From an uncultured bacterium (GTDB taxonomy: Bacteria > Omnitrophota > Gorgyraeia > Gorgyraeales > Gorgyraeaceae): a stretch of DNA of 13,765 nt. The notes below the pieces were generated by a model. That model saw nothing but the letters and a program-made list of their open reading frames with translations, was not told the origin of the DNA and searched no databases. Position numbers and translations under genes: made by a program. Location: the NCBI GenBank assembly GCA_913009675.1, contig CAJVXD010000008.1:1-13765 (forward strand). Reading direction: 5' to 3'. Positions 1-6,604 of the stretch are shown one piece after another. Within the stretch, counting starts at the first letter, position 1, and every line of letters begins with the position of its first letter.

Positions 1-19
1 ACGTGTGCTCTTCCGATCT
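1..19. other. Illumina TruSeq adapter remnant at contig end
   Basis: The first 19 bases, ACGTGTGCTCTTCCGATCT, are identical to the 3' end of the Illumina TruSeq read-2 adapter. This is sequencing-library sequence left on the contig end, not genome. It runs in frame into the truncated gene behind it, so a naive translation would add foreign residues (KIGRAH) to that protein. The window therefore starts at an assembly edge and genomic sequence begins at about base 20. Confidence 0.95.
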
Positions 20-239
20 TAACCTCTATTGCCTCGGTTGCCTGCTGATTCGGGCCGGGAGGTTCCTGTTTTAAATCAGCGGCTTGTATATTTTTCAATA
101 GGGCCCCTTCTTTGGCTGCACCTGAGACTGTCATTTTCTTAGTATTCCCTTTTTTTAATATGGTAATACCCCAGACAAGCAAAAAGCCGAGAATCCATAA
201 AAGTATAAAACCTATCAATATTTTTTTTATTCTTTTCAT
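20..239 (-). CDS. Partial membrane-anchored protein, possibly periplasmic adaptor (HlyD/RND-type MFP) N-terminus
   Basis: An open frame starts at ATG 239-237 and runs off the contig; 73 residues are readable before the adapter. It begins MKRIKKILIG, a basic N-terminus followed by one hydrophobic segment at about residues 7-28. A polar, Pro/Gln-rich stretch comes next (EPPGPNQQATEAIEV). This is the layout of an inner-membrane-anchored protein with a periplasmic body. The position directly after a TolC-family gene makes a membrane fusion protein (periplasmic adaptor) the best guess, because the two are commonly adjacent and work together in efflux or type I secretion. No lipoyl or barrel domain is visible in the short fragment, so the family assignment rests on context. 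The 147-nt gap from the TolC stop and a weak Shine-Dalgarno leave coupling uncertain. Confidence 0.5.
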
Positions 240-386
240 AGCAATTTACATATCTTGTTTATCAATCTATACAAGAACTTAGGCTCTTGCCTTCGGCTCT
301 GGAAGTCAGGCTTCAAGTGTAAAGTTAAAGCGTTGCTGCCTCTGGTAATCTCTCTATTATTGAAATTCCGTGTAACAATTAAACTA

Positions 387-2225
387 TTAATTCGCATGTG
401 CCAACTTAAAGGTTTCGCTATCTTCCAACAAGCTGTATCCCGTGGCCTTATTTAATTTTGCAAGGGACTGGTAAAGGCTCCCTATTGCCTCAACATAATA
501 AGACCTTTCATCTGTCAAATCCATATGTGCCTGTATGAGCCCTGACAATGGCACCTCATTTAATTCCGCACGGGCCTTAGCAATCTTGAGCCCTTCCTCT
601 CTATATCTAATCTTCTTAACCTCAGAAAATACCTGAATTAATCCCTTTTTATAATCTAGATAGGATTCCTTTACCTCTTTAGAGATAAGCTCTCTCGTTC
701 GTTTAAGGTCTTGCCTGGCCTTATCCAATCCTATCTCGGCTGATTTCTTTTCAGAAAAACTCTTTATATTATTCAACAATCCCAACTCTACTGCCTTACT
801 CACGGACTCTGTCCTGGACGTCTCGCCGTGCTTCTCACTGGTGTGTTCCTTGGTATAAGAAGTAGAGAGTATATTCCCCCCCAAAGGCTTTGATACCTTA
901 AAACCAAGATACCAGTCCTTTCCCATATTTAAGGTTTCGCTTTCGTAGGCCCCGCCGGATTTTCCATAAGATCCGGTAAGGTCTACTTTTAACTGATCTT
1001 TGGCTTCGTTAATCTTAGTACTATAATCATTGAACTCTACTGTATACTCCTTTACCTTAAGGTCTGACCTATTCCTGAAGGCCAACTTCATGCATTCATT
1101 TAAATTAACATCTATATTTACAGGTTTAAAATCCATCATATCCGGATCTATATACAATAAATCCTTCAACCTCTTAGTATCCTCCAGGTTCATAGCCTGC
1201 ACCAAGGTAAGCCTCGCCATAGCTAAATCGTTTTCACTTGAAGCTAGCTGATATGTAATCTGTTTTAACTGAGATTCTACCTGCAAAAATTCAGCCTTTG
1301 TGCTTAACCCGAGGTCGTTCCTCTTTTTTGCAGTGGCAAATATTGCCTTTGCCTCTTTTAATAACGAATTTTGTAATTTAACCCCGGCACTCTTTGCCAA
1401 GTATGAATAAAAGGCCTCTTCTACCTTCCCTCTTAAATCCCGCAGGGTATTATCATAGTTATATCTGGATGCCTTCATATTGGCAACAGCCTGACTGACC
1501 GCATATCTAAGACTCCAGCCATAATATAACGGGTATTCAAACTTTAATTTATACTCCTTATCTGTAAAATCCTGGGTGCGGCCTGTAGTCCTTCCTGTAG
1601 TCTCCATATAATTTAAACTTGCCGAAGGATAAAGTGCACGTCTTGCCTCCCTGATCTTAAGCCTTGATAACTCTATCTCCTTCTGGGCAATGTGGGTATT
1701 CATATCATTTTCCAAGGCTATGTCAAATGCATCTTCTATGCCTTTTGGGGCTATGACACTGCCTTGTTTATCCAATCTCAACCATTCATCTTTCAGCTTT
1801 ATATTAGACGCCTTGGCGGTCAGTAATCCCTCCTTGTTGCTTTTTGCCTTAAAAATAAGGGGAACGTCTATCCATTGGTCCTGATCTCCAAGTTCTTCAG
1901 GAAATGGCTGATACCGCTCCTGCATCCAGACTGTTTTTAAACAAAGAGCGTCCAACTCTTTATTACCAGACGATTCATAGATATAGGCATCTTTTAGTTC
2001 TCCCCATGGAGAAAGAAGGAGTTTTATCCTTACCTCTCCGTTGGAATTATATACACTATATTTATCTGGATTTTTGATAGAGCCGTAGATCTCTTTCGAT
2101 AGATCTACAATATACCGGCTTATTATTTCATTAGCTGGAATAGATGAAAATGATACGGTTGGATGATAGGTTATAACTATAAGTATTGCAAAAAGATATA
2201 ATAATATGATACGCTTGATATGCAT
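387..2225 (-). CDS. TolC-family outer membrane efflux protein with N-terminal TonB-C-like domain
   Basis: This is an outer-membrane channel of the TolC/OEP family, normally the exit duct of a tripartite efflux pump or type I secretion system. I place the start at ATG 2225-2223 (612 aa). It has AGGAGA 4 nt upstream and is followed by a signal peptide (MHIKRIILLYLFAILIVITY). The reading frame is open for 35 more codons, but that stretch covers a strong promoter. Residues about 57-127 look like a TonB C-terminal domain: NSNGEVRIKLLLSPWGEL, then YESSGNKELDAL, then YQPFPEEL and a final VPLIF strand. From about 163 the long heptad-like helical OEP repeats begin (ALENDMN, LSRLKIREARRALYPSASLNY), with a second repeat from about residue 390. 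TonB-C domains are not normally part of TolC, so the fusion is unusual. A membrane-anchored gene follows downstream. Confidence 0.88.
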   Translation of the reverse strand: MHIKRIILLYLFAILIVITYHPTVSFSSIPANEIISRYIVDLSKEIYGSIKNPDKYSVYNSNGEVRIKLLLSPWGELKDAYIYESSGNKELDALCLKTVWMQERYQPFPEELGDQDQWIDVPLIFKAKSNKEGLLTAKASNIKLKDEWLRLDKQGSVIAPKGIEDAFDIALENDMNTHIAQKEIELSRLKIREARRALYPSASLNYMETTGRTTGRTQDFTDKEYKLKFEYPLYYGWSLRYAVSQAVANMKASRYNYDNTLRDLRGKVEEAFYSYLAKSAGVKLQNSLLKEAKAIFATAKKRNDLGLSTKAEFLQVESQLKQITYQLASSENDLAMARLTLVQAMNLEDTKRLKDLLYIDPDMMDFKPVNIDVNLNECMKLAFRNRSDLKVKEYTVEFNDYSTKINEAKDQLKVDLTGSYGKSGGAYESETLNMGKDWYLGFKVSKPLGGNILSTSYTKEHTSEKHGETSRTESVSKAVELGLLNNIKSFSEKKSAEIGLDKARQDLKRTRELISKEVKESYLDYKKGLIQVFSEVKKIRYREEGLKIAKARAELNEVPLSGLIQAHMDLTDERSYYVEAIGSLYQSLAKLNKATGYSLLEDSETFKLAHAN

Positions 2226-2229
2226 GTCT

Positions 2230-2235
2230 TCTCCT
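2230..2235 (-). promoter_or_regulatory. Ribosome binding site deciding the TolC-family start
   Basis: AGGAGA lies 4 nt upstream of ATG 2225. Together with the promoter just upstream it sets the start here and gives a leader of only about 15 nt. Confidence 0.8.
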
Positions 2236-2239
2236 GGTA

Positions 2240-2275
2240 ATCGAGAAGTATACCATATCATTATTCTTTTGTCAA
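2240..2275 (-). promoter_or_regulatory. Sigma-70-type promoter for the TolC-family gene
   Basis: On the minus strand, TTGACA (2275-2270) is followed by exactly 17 nt and TATACT (2252-2247), with TG one base before the -10 box (extended -10). Five of six -10 bases and all -35 bases match consensus. Transcription should start near 2240. The promoter makes the TolC-family gene the first gene of its own unit, separate from the glycan locus. No operator overlapping it is obvious. Confidence 0.82.
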
Positions 2276-2365
2276 TATACACTAAGAAAAAATATTGATA
2301 CAGTTGTGATACGGTTAATGAGCACGTCACTTATGGAACGAGCGAAACGTCTCTACATAATTGGT

Positions 2366-2380
2366 GGGGGGGTGGGGGGG
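2366..2380 (+). other. G7-T-G7 tract with G-quadruplex potential
   Basis: Seven G, one T and seven G run on the plus strand. Four GGG runs with one-base loops can be drawn within it. The plus strand is the template for the leftward genes, and the minus-strand RNA would be C-rich here. It lies between the ROK-gene hairpin and the TolC promoter. Homopolymer length may carry assembly error. Confidence 0.6.
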
Positions 2381-2382
2381 AG

Positions 2383-2441
2383 TAAGTTCTGACACATGAC
2401 TTACCAAAATCAAAGATTTTCGTAAGTCATGTCCTCACTTA
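2383..2441 (-). other. Hairpin immediately after the ROK stop codon
   Basis: A perfect 11-bp stem pairs 2394-2404 with 2422-2432. After one C/C mismatch it continues with 6 bp (2406-2411 with 2415-2420) around an AAA loop. A further outer 5-bp stem (2383-2387 with 2437-2441) includes the stop codon bases. On the minus strand no U-tract follows, so a classical intrinsic terminator is not supported. A C-rich stretch lies just downstream, which could favour Rho-dependent termination. RNA protection is the alternative. Confidence 0.7.
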
Positions 2442-3677
2442 CGCCTTTACAAAGACATCCCTTATTACAATGCTGGCTGCACCTAAGGCAACTGCGTCTC
2501 TACCAAGATGGGCAGGTATTATCTTTACAATATTGGCAGCCTCTTCAAATGCCCACTTCCGGACCGTCCTTCTTAATGGCTCCAGGAACAGACTCCCTGA
2601 GCGTTCAATACCTCCTGCTATTATAACTATCTCCGGGTTAAAAAGATTCACAAGATAGGCAACCCTTACCCCCAGGTTAACAGCGGCATCCTCTAAAAGT
2701 TCTATCGCAAGCGTATCTCCTGACTTTGCAGCATCTATTATATTAGCTACTGTAAGACTATCTAACTTATTATTTGAAAATGCAGATATGCTGGATCTTA
2801 CACCCTCTTCACTTATCAATCTCCTTGCCTGACTCACAAGCCCCAGATCCAGCCCTAACGGGAGTAAAAAAGAAAGGTTTTTTGAAAACCTCAGATATTC
2901 TCCATTCCTGGGATAATTAATGCGTATTTCCCCTGCTGAGCCGCTGGCCCCGCAATAAATACCACCCTTTATAATAATCCCGCTTCCCACATCAGAATAC
3001 ATATAAACAACATCTTCGACATCCATAGGAAGCGCATGCATCTTTTCGCCAAAGGCAGCAAAGGTAGCATCATTGCCCACAAAGGAAGCAAAACCAAACC
3101 TCTCTTCAATAAGGCCTTTTATGGATAGGTAACTTGTGCGTATCCCATTCTTCGTGGAATCCCTTACGGTTCCGAGATTTTCGTCTATTACGCCTCCAAT
3201 ACCTATGCCAACGCCTTTGAGTTTATCTTTATCGACCTCTTTTTTCATCATTAATTCATCTATCAGACCAAAAGATTTGTCTATTATCCTATCCATGCTT
3301 TCTTTTGACCTTGCCTTTTCAACCCTTGCTATCACCCTCCCTGAAAGATCCGTAACAAGGCCTATCATATTTGCGCCTTCTGTGCCCATATGCCCCAGGT
3401 CAAGTCCTATTGCATAACCCTGCCTTTCGTTAAGCCTTATAAGGGTTGGTTTCCTGCCGCCTGAAGAGGCCTCCATCCCTCCTTCGATAACTAATTCTTC
3501 ATTAATATAGGTGTTGATATAATTAGAAACTGTTACTATATTAAGGTCGGTTATCTTTGAAATATCAGCTCGGGTAATAGGGCCATTTCTGCGGATTAAT
3601 TCTAAAATAGAAAAATTCTTTTTTTCGTGGTCAGAAAGTAAGCGACTTTCAAAAACATGACTCTGTTTGATTGCCAT
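2439..3677 (-). CDS. ROK-family transcriptional regulator (NagC/Mlc/XylR-like)
   Basis: A 412-aa protein with an N-terminal winged helix-turn-helix (about residues 22-63: FSILELIRRNGPITRADISK, then VTVSNYI) and a ROK sugar-kinase-like body. It should repress carbohydrate genes and release DNA when a sugar or sugar phosphate binds. Seen in the body: GLDLG at 91-95, GIGIGG at 157-162, VGNDATFAAFGE at 200-211 containing the ROK catalytic-type Asp203, and SAGEI at 247-251. The usual zinc site after that point (EIGH, then CxCGxxGCxE) is missing: the sequence is EIRINYPRNGEYLRF, with no His or Cys. The start at ATG 3677-3675 is chosen for its strong GGAGG; a GTG eight codons upstream lacks support. 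It follows the barrel gene by 190 nt of palindromic DNA, and its likely targets are the transport and glycosidase genes. Confidence 0.92.
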   Translation of the reverse strand: MAIKQSHVFESRLLSDHEKKNFSILELIRRNGPITRADISKITDLNIVTVSNYINTYINEELVIEGGMEASSGGRKPTLIRLNERQGYAIGLDLGHMGTEGANMIGLVTDLSGRVIARVEKARSKESMDRIIDKSFGLIDELMMKKEVDKDKLKGVGIGIGGVIDENLGTVRDSTKNGIRTSYLSIKGLIEERFGFASFVGNDATFAAFGEKMHALPMDVEDVVYMYSDVGSGIIIKGGIYCGASGSAGEIRINYPRNGEYLRFSKNLSFLLPLGLDLGLVSQARRLISEEGVRSSISAFSNNKLDSLTVANIIDAAKSGDTLAIELLEDAAVNLGVRVAYLVNLFNPEIVIIAGGIERSGSLFLEPLRRTVRKWAFEEAANIVKIIPAHLGRDAVALGAASIVIRDVFVKA

Positions 3678-3683
3678 GATTCC

Positions 3684-3689
3684 CCTCCT
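3684..3689 (-). promoter_or_regulatory. Strong ribosome binding site of the ROK gene
   Basis: AAAAGGAGGGGAATC precedes ATG 3677, putting a near-perfect Shine-Dalgarno about 6 nt before the start. It decides against the upstream GTG at 3701, which falls inside the repeat element end. Confidence 0.85.
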
Positions 3690-3701
3690 TTTAATGAGCA
3701 C

Positions 3702-3738
3702 TTTAGTTACGTCAGCCTCTTCGGCCTACGTAACTAAA
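3702..3738. promoter_or_regulatory. Palindrome upstream of the ROK gene, possible operator or leader hairpin
   Basis: TTTAGTTACGT (3702-3712) is perfectly complementary to ACGTAACTAAA (3728-3738) across a 15-nt centre. The arm nearest the gene ends 24 bp before the ROK start codon, where an autoregulatory operator would sit; an RNA hairpin in the leader is equally possible. The same AGTTACGTCA arm recurs at 3828-3837. Confidence 0.45.
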
Positions 3739-3774
3739 TCTACTTTGTTTGACTTCCTTGAAGGTGCGAATAAC

Positions 3775-3810
3775 CCCGACTGTCCTGTTTCGAAAAACGA
3801 GGCAGTCGGG
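3775..3810. other. GC-rich hairpin in the barrel/ROK intergenic region
   Basis: CCCGACTG (3775-3782) pairs with CAGTCGGG (3803-3810). The stem continues inward with GTTT/AAAC around CGAA, with wobbles and one mismatch between. No T-tract follows on either strand, so it is not a clear terminator. Confidence 0.6.
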
Positions 3811-3824
3811 ATAAGTTCGGTCAG

Positions 3825-3859
3825 ATAAGTTACGTCAACCAGAGATTGACGTAACTTAT
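3825..3859 (-). other. 14-bp perfect hairpin after the barrel gene stop
   Basis: ATAAGTTACGTCAA (3825-3838) pairs perfectly with 3846-3859 around a 7-nt loop, starting 8 nt after the stop codon. An outer 5-bp stem (3812-3816 with 3866-3870) includes the stop. No U-tract follows on the minus strand. The structure aligns with the hairpin after the ROK gene, with two compensatory pair changes. Confidence 0.72.
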
Positions 3860-3867
3860 GGCCTCAC

Positions 3868-6603
3868 TTAGAAAACACCGTGATAATATATACGCAATAT
3901 ATGCTGCGTATCCAGAGTGGTAAAGGCATCTCCAAATGGGCTAAATGCAGCCACCGCTATTGGAGAAAGAAAGCCCCCTTCACCAAACTCTATAGTCAAG
4001 AGACCATATTCTGTAACATTGTAGTCCAATTTTATAAAGACATTATGGTGATTTTCATATCTCAGGTCACCGCTGGTATTCAATCTATATATATTATATG
4101 CCCTTGAAAAGGTATATTTTAAGAATCCCGTGAGCCTTGGACTGAATCTATATCTTAGTGTTGTCCCGAAATGATTTATATTGTCGTCTATACCGCCGGC
4201 AAACTTGAAGTCATTTTTAGTGTAATCAAAATCTATACCAAGTTTCTCTGTAGGCCTTAATGAAACCCCTGTCCTGTAAATATTGAACCTTTTGTATGGC
4301 GGCAGATCAAAATATCCCTGGTTATACAGCTGAGGAACCTCTTTTCTATATATCTTACCCTCTATGGTCTCTGTTGTAAAATATGTGCTGTTTAAGAGAC
4401 CGTTTGGGTAATTTCCCGTCCCAAATCTATAATCATTGGTATTTTCATATATACCGAAAATGCTTATCCAGTCTTGCGGGGCATATTCTAACCCTGCAGA
4501 ATAGGTCGATAGAGAGGGGTCTTTCCCGTCTTCAATAGCACTATTCTTAAGAAACTCTCCCGTATCCGAATCATACTGTATAGGGTCTATGCCGCCTTTT
4601 GTTTTAGGCAGGCTATGGTGAATAAATAAAAGCTTGGAGGTCCATTCAGGATTGACCCTCCATGTATTCTCTTCTCTAAAAACCCCTTCTACATATTTAT
4701 GCCCTGAATCGCGTACATATCTATAATCTATAAGGTTGTCCATCTTGTTATCAAAGATATCCTTTGTCTTTAATCTAAGATTGCATACGTTTCTCCCGGA
4801 ATCAATGCCATCTCCTATCCTAAAAGGTTCGATATCTTCATATTTAAGGCTGGAATATCCCATGGTCCCGAAATACTCAAATGCCCTCTTAAAATGAATA
4901 TGTCTACCCCAAAATAAATCGTTTCTCGTTTGTCTATAGTTTGCGAGTCCAGCATCAACTGCCTCATCCATATGCGTAAAGGCGATCCTTGCGTTTCCCA
5001 AAGATGTATCCTTTTTAATAGCCAACTGAGCGGCGGTGCCGTTTTTTTCTGTTTTATAGGTAGGGTCTGTTTTATCGTATTCGCTTTTTGAGGCGGCAAA
5101 TTCCGCGACTATATTGGTATCAGGGTTAAGGTCATAACTCAGGTCAACCCCTGAGACATAATTATAGGAATCTACCTTGTCATCTTTATAACCTATCCTG
5201 AAGCTATCTGTAAGGCCTAACATCAGGTCATCTGTTAATTGAGTCTTTGCCCTTAGTGCCCCGGGAAGGGCCGTAATGCTGTCATAATCCTGCCATAACC
5301 CCTTAGGTGTAGCCACGGTTAAAGAAAGGTTTGTATTACTAAAAATATCCCCCTGAAAAGAAACACCCCTTAATGCAGTAAGCCTTGTCAGGTCACTATC
5401 TCTTGTAAAAAATGAGAGGTCATCCGACCATCTCCCTCTCCAGAAATCATTAGGTGCAGCCCCTGTATTTACATGGCCCGGTACCCAGTCGTCAAGCCAG
5501 GGACTTGGCTCCCAGTAGATATGGTGGTTTGAAAGCCCTAACGGGTCATCTGAAGAAAGGGCCTGGTTTTCTAAACCATACGGGAAGATCCTTAACTTAT
5601 AATCATCTTTATTAAAATCAAACCAGAGTTCCCTTATCGGCTGGAATGTAAAGTCTACTTCCTTTTCGGGTATCGTAAAGGTGCTCCAGTTACTGGATAT
5701 ATTAAAAGAATGTATCTTCCCATCTGAAACCTTGTATTCGGATGTCGACAGCGAATCCCCTAGATCCAACGTATAGAAGGTCTCGTTGATACTGCTCCTA
5801 GTGCCTGACCAATATTTTAATTCAAGTTCAACCTCGTCTGTTCCGGCATTGCTTTTAACTGTAAATTTATCCGTCTTTCCAACAAAACTCCACGGGTCCA
5901 CTGTAATATTCGAATGAAGATTCAGGCCCTCTCCTCCCTCATTTGTATCAAATACCACCTTAAATCTATCATACACCGCGGTATCAAATGTATTCGTCTT
6001 TGGAAAATCATCGGATATCATCCTGAAGTTACGCTCATTGTAATCACCGTTGGCCTTTTTCCAGATAAAATCCTTTGTCGTAAGGCCGAATGACATTTGA
6101 TATTCACCGCTTATATGCGCAGGTGACATATGTTCATTAAGGGCATCCGTCACGGCCTTGATCTTATCCTCGGACATCGTCGGCGTTTGGGGTTCTGGTT
6201 GTTCAGGACCAAACTGTCTACTTTTAAAACTATCCTGTTCTGCCTGGCGGCTATCTATCTCCGCATAGGTCCTGTCATTCTCAAGGCCTGACTCCCTTTT
6301 TAATCCGGATGTATCCTGATAAAAATTTAGTTTACCTTTTGAGCGCATCTCAATCTCTGCATTGACCAGGTCCAGATAACCCTGGGCCTCATCATTTCTT
6401 GGGTCAAGCGTCAACGCCCTCCCCAGGATCTCCTTTGCATCCTGTAATCTCCCTTCGTGATAATATTCTACGCCCTTACTGTATAGACCGAAACTCTCTG
6501 CAACATACTGTTCCTGGGCATAGCACGGCGATATGGCATAGGCACCCCATAACACCAAGGCACTAGTCACTAGTATGTTGATTGAGAGAAATTTTCTGTT
6601 CAT
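3868..6603 (-). CDS. Outer membrane beta-barrel protein with N-terminal TPR
   Basis: A 911-aa exported protein with a signal peptide (residues 1-29, probable cleavage after PCYA, before QEQ). A TPR-like helix pair at about 34-85 contains YSKGVEYYHEGRLQDAKEIL and LTLDPRNDEAQGYL. A charged linker follows at about 86-150. The rest is strand-rich with many alternating aromatic and polar residues (for example RIAFTHMDE, LEYAPQDWISIFGIYENTN, LRYRFSPRLTGFLKYTFSRAYN). The chain ends in Phe (YYHGVF), the terminal aromatic expected of BAM-assembled barrels. It probably forms a pore or binding platform for the glycan handled by the neighbouring glycosidases and ABC importer. TPR-plus-barrel proteins such as BcsC and PgaA export polysaccharide, so an export role cannot be excluded. 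The start is one base after the preceding glycosidase stop, suggesting coupled translation. I do not recognise a named family for the barrel. Confidence 0.85.
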   Translation of the reverse strand: MNRKFLSINILVTSALVLWGAYAISPCYAQEQYVAESFGLYSKGVEYYHEGRLQDAKEILGRALTLDPRNDEAQGYLDLVNAEIEMRSKGKLNFYQDTSGLKRESGLENDRTYAEIDSRQAEQDSFKSRQFGPEQPEPQTPTMSEDKIKAVTDALNEHMSPAHISGEYQMSFGLTTKDFIWKKANGDYNERNFRMISDDFPKTNTFDTAVYDRFKVVFDTNEGGEGLNLHSNITVDPWSFVGKTDKFTVKSNAGTDEVELELKYWSGTRSSINETFYTLDLGDSLSTSEYKVSDGKIHSFNISSNWSTFTIPEKEVDFTFQPIRELWFDFNKDDYKLRIFPYGLENQALSSDDPLGLSNHHIYWEPSPWLDDWVPGHVNTGAAPNDFWRGRWSDDLSFFTRDSDLTRLTALRGVSFQGDIFSNTNLSLTVATPKGLWQDYDSITALPGALRAKTQLTDDLMLGLTDSFRIGYKDDKVDSYNYVSGVDLSYDLNPDTNIVAEFAASKSEYDKTDPTYKTEKNGTAAQLAIKKDTSLGNARIAFTHMDEAVDAGLANYRQTRNDLFWGRHIHFKRAFEYFGTMGYSSLKYEDIEPFRIGDGIDSGRNVCNLRLKTKDIFDNKMDNLIDYRYVRDSGHKYVEGVFREENTWRVNPEWTSKLLFIHHSLPKTKGGIDPIQYDSDTGEFLKNSAIEDGKDPSLSTYSAGLEYAPQDWISIFGIYENTNDYRFGTGNYPNGLLNSTYFTTETIEGKIYRKEVPQLYNQGYFDLPPYKRFNIYRTGVSLRPTEKLGIDFDYTKNDFKFAGGIDDNINHFGTTLRYRFSPRLTGFLKYTFSRAYNIYRLNTSGDLRYENHHNVFIKLDYNVTEYGLLTIEFGEGGFLSPIAVAAFSPFGDAFTTLDTQHILRIYYHGVF

Positions 6604-6604
6604 A

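Larger units (their letters stand above)
2315..2441. repeat. Palindromic intergenic element, copy 1 (MITE/REP-like)
   Basis: Copy 1 of an element shared with 3691-3870. Both begin TTAATGAGCAC (identical 11 bp, 2315-2325) and both end TAAGTTC, 6 nt, a hairpin, then CCTCACTTA. Read on the minus strand the right end is TAAGTGAGG, whose TAA is the stop codon of the ROK gene. The left end TTAATGAGC and the right end TAAGTGAGG, read inward, form a loose terminal inverted repeat. No coding capacity is seen. The middle of this copy is shorter and does not match copy 2. Confidence 0.55.
3691..3870. repeat. Palindromic intergenic element, copy 2 (MITE/REP-like)
   Basis: Copy 2 of the element at 2315-2441. 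It fills the gap between the barrel gene and the ROK gene and carries three palindromes (3702-3738, 3775-3810, 3825-3859). Its right end, TAAGTGAGG on the minus strand, supplies the barrel gene's TAA stop, exactly as copy 1 does for the ROK gene. The left end TTAATGAGCAC stops next to the ROK ribosome binding site. AGTTACGTCA occurs twice in direct orientation, at 3705-3714 and 3828-3837, with inverted partners. Confidence 0.55.

Noticed and set aside
2226..2330. The 35-codon N-terminal extension of the TolC-family frame
   Set aside because: It contains a near-consensus promoter, would put a non-signal sequence ahead of a good signal peptide, and ATG 2225 has its own ribosome binding site.
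2383..2441. Classical intrinsic terminator after the ROK gene
   Set aside because: The hairpin is strong but no U-tract follows on the minus strand. The same holds for the hairpins at 3825-3859 and 7854-7894.
3678..3701. GTG start for the ROK gene eight codons upstream
   Set aside because: The GTG lies in the repeat end and has no Shine-Dalgarno, whereas ATG 3677 has a near-perfect one.
3825..3867. Promoter TTGACG with CTTATC 17 nt away upstream of the ROK gene
   Set aside because: The -35 part is simply an arm of the palindrome and the -10 match is poor.
4815..5099. A 94-codon minus-strand frame inside the barrel gene
   Set aside because: It lies in another frame wholly inside a long, convincing gene and has no recognisable features.
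3868..6603. SusC/TonB-dependent receptor
   Set aside because: No plug domain or TonB box is visible; instead a TPR pair and a linker precede the barrel-like region.
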